Positions 61,944 to 64,000 of a stretch of DNA of 64,000 nucleotides are shown here, piece after piece. Source of the stretch: MH13 sp042140245 (lineage in GTDB: Bacteria > Pseudomonadota > Alphaproteobacteria > Rhizobiales > MH13); the NCBI RefSeq assembly GCF_042140245.1, contig NZ_CP159483.1, positions 3,534,001 to 3,598,000 on the forward strand, written 5' to 3'. Within the stretch, counting starts at the first letter, position 1, and the number at the start of each line of letters is the position of its first letter. Position numbers and translations under genes: made by a program. A model generated the notes under the pieces. The model was not told the origin of the DNA. It made no database searches and saw only the letters and a program-made list of their open reading frames with translations.

Positions 61944-62161
61944 GATTGGCCGCCTCCTACGATGGGCGATGGGGAACAGGTACTCATCGGTAACGGAGCA
62001 AGTTTCACGCCAACCTTACCTTAGGGTCACTACCGATCTGCTTGCCACAGCGACCCGCCCCTCGCAGATCAAAACATCACATCGTGATGTTCTTGGCCTT
62101 GCCGCACGAAGGCCATTTGTTATGCCTCAAGCAACCTTTTGACCCCAACGGGAGCAACATC

Positions 62162-63025
62162 ATGAAGATCGCCTTTTTAGGCACTGGGCTGATGGGCATG
62201 CCAATGGCCAAGCGCTTGATCGTGGCAGGGCACACCTTGACGGTCTGGAACCGTTCCCTGGAACGAGCGGCACCCCTTGGCAACATTGCCAATGTCTGCG
62301 CCACACCGAAAGAGGCTGTAGAAGAGGCTGAACTGGTCATCATGATGCTTGTGGACGGCCCCGCGACACGGTCCGTTCTGGTGGACCATGGTACTCTGGA
62401 TGCCATGCCTTCGGGCGGATTGGTGGTCGATATGGGTTCCGTGGATCCGGCAACAGACCGGACGCTGGGGGACGCAGCCAAAGCTCGCGGTATAGAATAT
62501 CTCGATGCACCAGTATCCGGCGGTGTCGTCGGCGCTGAGGCTGGAACGCTATCGATCTTTGTTGGTGGGTCTGAAGCAGCTGCCCGCCGTGCCTCCCCCA
62601 TCTTGGAGGTTCTGGGCCGCCCCAAACACCTTGGTCCTCTGGGCTCCGGTCAGATCGCCAAGCTTGCCAACCAGGTGATTGTAGCAACCACGATCGGGGC
62701 TGTGGCTGAGGGCTTTCGCTTGGCGGAGGCAGGTGGCTGCGATCTGGCAGCGCTTCGAGAGGCGCTTATGGGCGGCTTCGCTGATAGCCGTATCTTGGAT
62801 TTGCACGGAGCGCGGATGGTAGCGTCTAACTTCGAGCCTGGGGGACGCTCTGCAACCCAGTTGAAGGACCTCGATAACGCCGCCGCACAGGCCGAGGTAA
62901 CGCAGCTCGATCTCCCACTAACACAAACCGTGCGCGATGCGTTCCGAGATTTGGTTGATCAGCATGGCGGCGCTGACATGGATCATGCGGCCTACTTCCA
63001 CTGGCTGGCCGCACGTCAAACCTAG
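62162..63025 (+). CDS. NAD(P)-dependent beta-hydroxyacid dehydrogenase (HIBADH/GarR family)
   Basis: This 287-residue dehydrogenase has the Rossmann motif IAFLGTGLMGMPMAKRLIVA at the N-terminus, DAPVSGGVVGAEAGTLSIFV near residue 120 for substrate binding, and the catalytic lysine in GSGQIAKLANQVIV near 166. The ATG at 62162 has GGGAG eight bases upstream, better than the long upstream frame. Relatives act on 3-hydroxyisobutyrate, tartronate semialdehyde and glyoxylate-type acids. Tartronate semialdehyde would fit with purine-derived glyoxylate, which is inference. Confidence 0.87.
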   Translation: MKIAFLGTGLMGMPMAKRLIVAGHTLTVWNRSLERAAPLGNIANVCATPKEAVEEAELVIMMLVDGPATRSVLVDHGTLDAMPSGGLVVDMGSVDPATDRTLGDAAKARGIEYLDAPVSGGVVGAEAGTLSIFVGGSEAAARRASPILEVLGRPKHLGPLGSGQIAKLANQVIVATTIGAVAEGFRLAEAGGCDLAALREALMGGFADSRILDLHGARMVASNFEPGGRSATQLKDLDNAAAQAEVTQLDLPLTQTVRDAFRDLVDQHGGADMDHAAYFHWLAARQT

Positions 63026-63029
63026 CGAG

Positions 63030-64000
63030 CTAAAGCAAACCTCGGCTCGCCAAATTGGCCATCAAGGATCGTGTCCCAAAGGTCCAAGGTGGGCAATTGG
63101 TTGAAAGATCGACGGTGTTGGTAAGCGCCCCGAGATCGGGCGAGGAGATGGTTACAACGTCGCCCAACTTATGTGTGAAACCGTCGCCAGGTGCGCCTTC
63201 TGGATCGCGATCCCGTGTCGGCGCAAACAATGTGCCCAAGAACAGCATGATCCCGTCTGGGTATTGATGATGGGGGCCGAGCGTCTGGCTTACCAGGTCT
63301 GCCGGATCACGGCTGATCTGCGCCATATCGGAGTGCCCATGCAGCACGAAATCATCTGGGCCCTCTACGTGCAAAGTCAAAGTCTGATTGCGCACAGTGT
63401 CGAGTGTGAAGGCGCCGTCGAACAGTCGGATGAAGGGACCAATGGCGCAGGATGCGTTGTTGTCTTTGGCTTTGGAAAGAAGCAGCGCTGAACGCCCCTC
63501 GATGTCGCGAAGATTCACATCATTGCCAAGCGTTGCGCCAATGATCTGCCCCTTGGATGAGGCCGCGAGCACAACCTCGGGCTCAGGGTTGTTCCATTTG
63601 GAGGATGGGTGCAGGCCCACCTTGGCACCATGACCAACTGATGAGAGCACCTGAGCTTTGGAAAACACCTCTGCGTCTGGTCCAATGCCCACTTCCAAAT
63701 ACTGGCTCCATAGGCTTTCCTTGATCAACGCCTGCTTGACCGCCATAGCCTCGTTGGAGCCCGGCGTGATGTTACGCAAGCTCTCACCGATCAGCGCCCC
63801 GATCCGGTTGCGGATCGCTTGGGCCGCCGATGGATCGCCAGCAGCACGTTCCTCAATCACTCGCTCGACCATCGATCCTGCAAAGGTTACGCCGCACGCT
63901 TTGACGGCCTGCAAATCACATGGTGCAAGAAGATACGTCTTTGTTTCATCGCCAACTGGTGCAGAGACGATGTCATCAAGCGAGCCTATGGGGTGTCCTT
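63030..64000 (-). CDS. fumarylacetoacetate hydrolase-family protein, 5' end beyond the window
   Basis: The frame stays open to the right edge, so this is the C-terminal 323 residues of a longer protein. The upstream in-frame part (GSLDDIVSAPVGDETKTYLL, then APCDLQAVKACG) reads as coding, so the TTG at 63914 is not the start. FAH-fold segments include KVGLHPSSKWNNPEPEVVLA with the metal-binding glutamates, IIGATLGNDVNLRDIEGRSA and MLFLGTLFAPTRDRD. Family members hydrolyse or hydrate 2-keto acids, including ring-cleavage products. It converges with the beta-hydroxyacid dehydrogenase gene, 4 bp between stops. Confidence 0.83.
   Translation of the reverse strand, partial: GHPIGSLDDIVSAPVGDETKTYLLAPCDLQAVKACGVTFAGSMVERVIEERAAGDPSAAQAIRNRIGALIGESLRNITPGSNEAMAVKQALIKESLWSQYLEVGIGPDAEVFSKAQVLSSVGHGAKVGLHPSSKWNNPEPEVVLAASSKGQIIGATLGNDVNLRDIEGRSALLLSKAKDNNASCAIGPFIRLFDGAFTLDTVRNQTLTLHVEGPDDFVLHGHSDMAQISRDPADLVSQTLGPHHQYPDGIMLFLGTLFAPTRDRDPEGAPGDGFTHKLGDVVTISSPDLGALTNTVDLSTNCPPWTFGTRSLMANLASRGLL

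Noticed and set aside
63912..63914. TTG as the start codon of the FAH-family gene
   Set aside because: The same frame stays open and protein-like to the window edge, so the true start is outside.

Overview
The window reads as a chromosome or large-replicon segment from an alphaproteobacterium, most likely of the order Hyphomicrobiales (Rhizobiales). This rests on gene content: an erythritol-type tetritol catabolic set like that of Brucella and rhizobia (EryC, EryH, EryI and EryD types), several ABC uptake systems, and tight operons with ATGA/TGATG start-stop overlaps. No rRNA, tRNA, IS element, phage gene or CRISPR array was seen. The segment is almost entirely catabolic and transport genes.

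Region 1 (1-29.6 kb) handles sugar alcohols and ketose phosphates. After an M20 peptidase and a phosphoribosyltransferase come eryC, a class I fructose-1,6-bisphosphatase, a DeoR-type regulator, eryH, eryI and an EryD-like SorC regulator. Next is a polyol operon (8.0-17.1 kb): AraM-type dehydrogenase, SDR, MalF/MalG permeases, binding protein, FGGY kinase, HAD phosphatase and MalK-type ATPase. A GlpD/EryB-like flavoprotein and a class II aldolase diverge from a shared control region. DhaK/DhaL, a second SorC regulator and a second ABC importer of GlpSTPQUV layout follow (two permeases, a small membrane protein, two ATPases), ending in a PfkB kinase. Together these could import polyols, phosphorylate and oxidise them, and feed erythrose-4-phosphate and triose phosphates into central metabolism. 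An identical 12-base box, with a second copy 21 bp away, lies in both divergent promoter regions (about 7.95 and 18.88 kb) and suggests one regulator for both.

Region 2 (29.9-53.4 kb) is the most unusual. A LIV-type binding protein, an iron-ADH-fold protein and an AraC regulator precede a run of 18 same-strand, closely spaced or overlapping genes (33656-53353). The order is: two LIV permeases, LivG, a LivF ATPase fused to a Tm-1-like (UPF0261) domain, a PEP-hydrolase-family TIM barrel, a long SPFH/flotillin protein, two SRPBCC proteins, a molybdenum hydroxylase (FAD, 2Fe-2S and a large subunit split in two), MoxR-type AAA+ and VWA proteins resembling CoxD/CoxE, an amidohydrolase, an MBL-fold lactonase-like enzyme, an SMP-30/isochorismatase fusion and an SDR. 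I infer an undescribed pathway that imports a small heterocyclic or lactone-like compound, hydroxylates it and opens the ring. The substrate cannot be named from sequence.

Region 3 (53.4-64 kb) holds two isopenicillin-N-synthase-like 2OG/Fe(II) oxygenases, two 8-oxoguanine-deaminase-like amidohydrolases, a CMP/dCMP-type nucleobase deaminase, an SsuABC/ThiXYZ-like importer, a beta-hydroxyacid dehydrogenase and the 3' part of a fumarylacetoacetase-family gene that runs off the right edge. It looks like a modified purine or pyrimidine breakdown locus.
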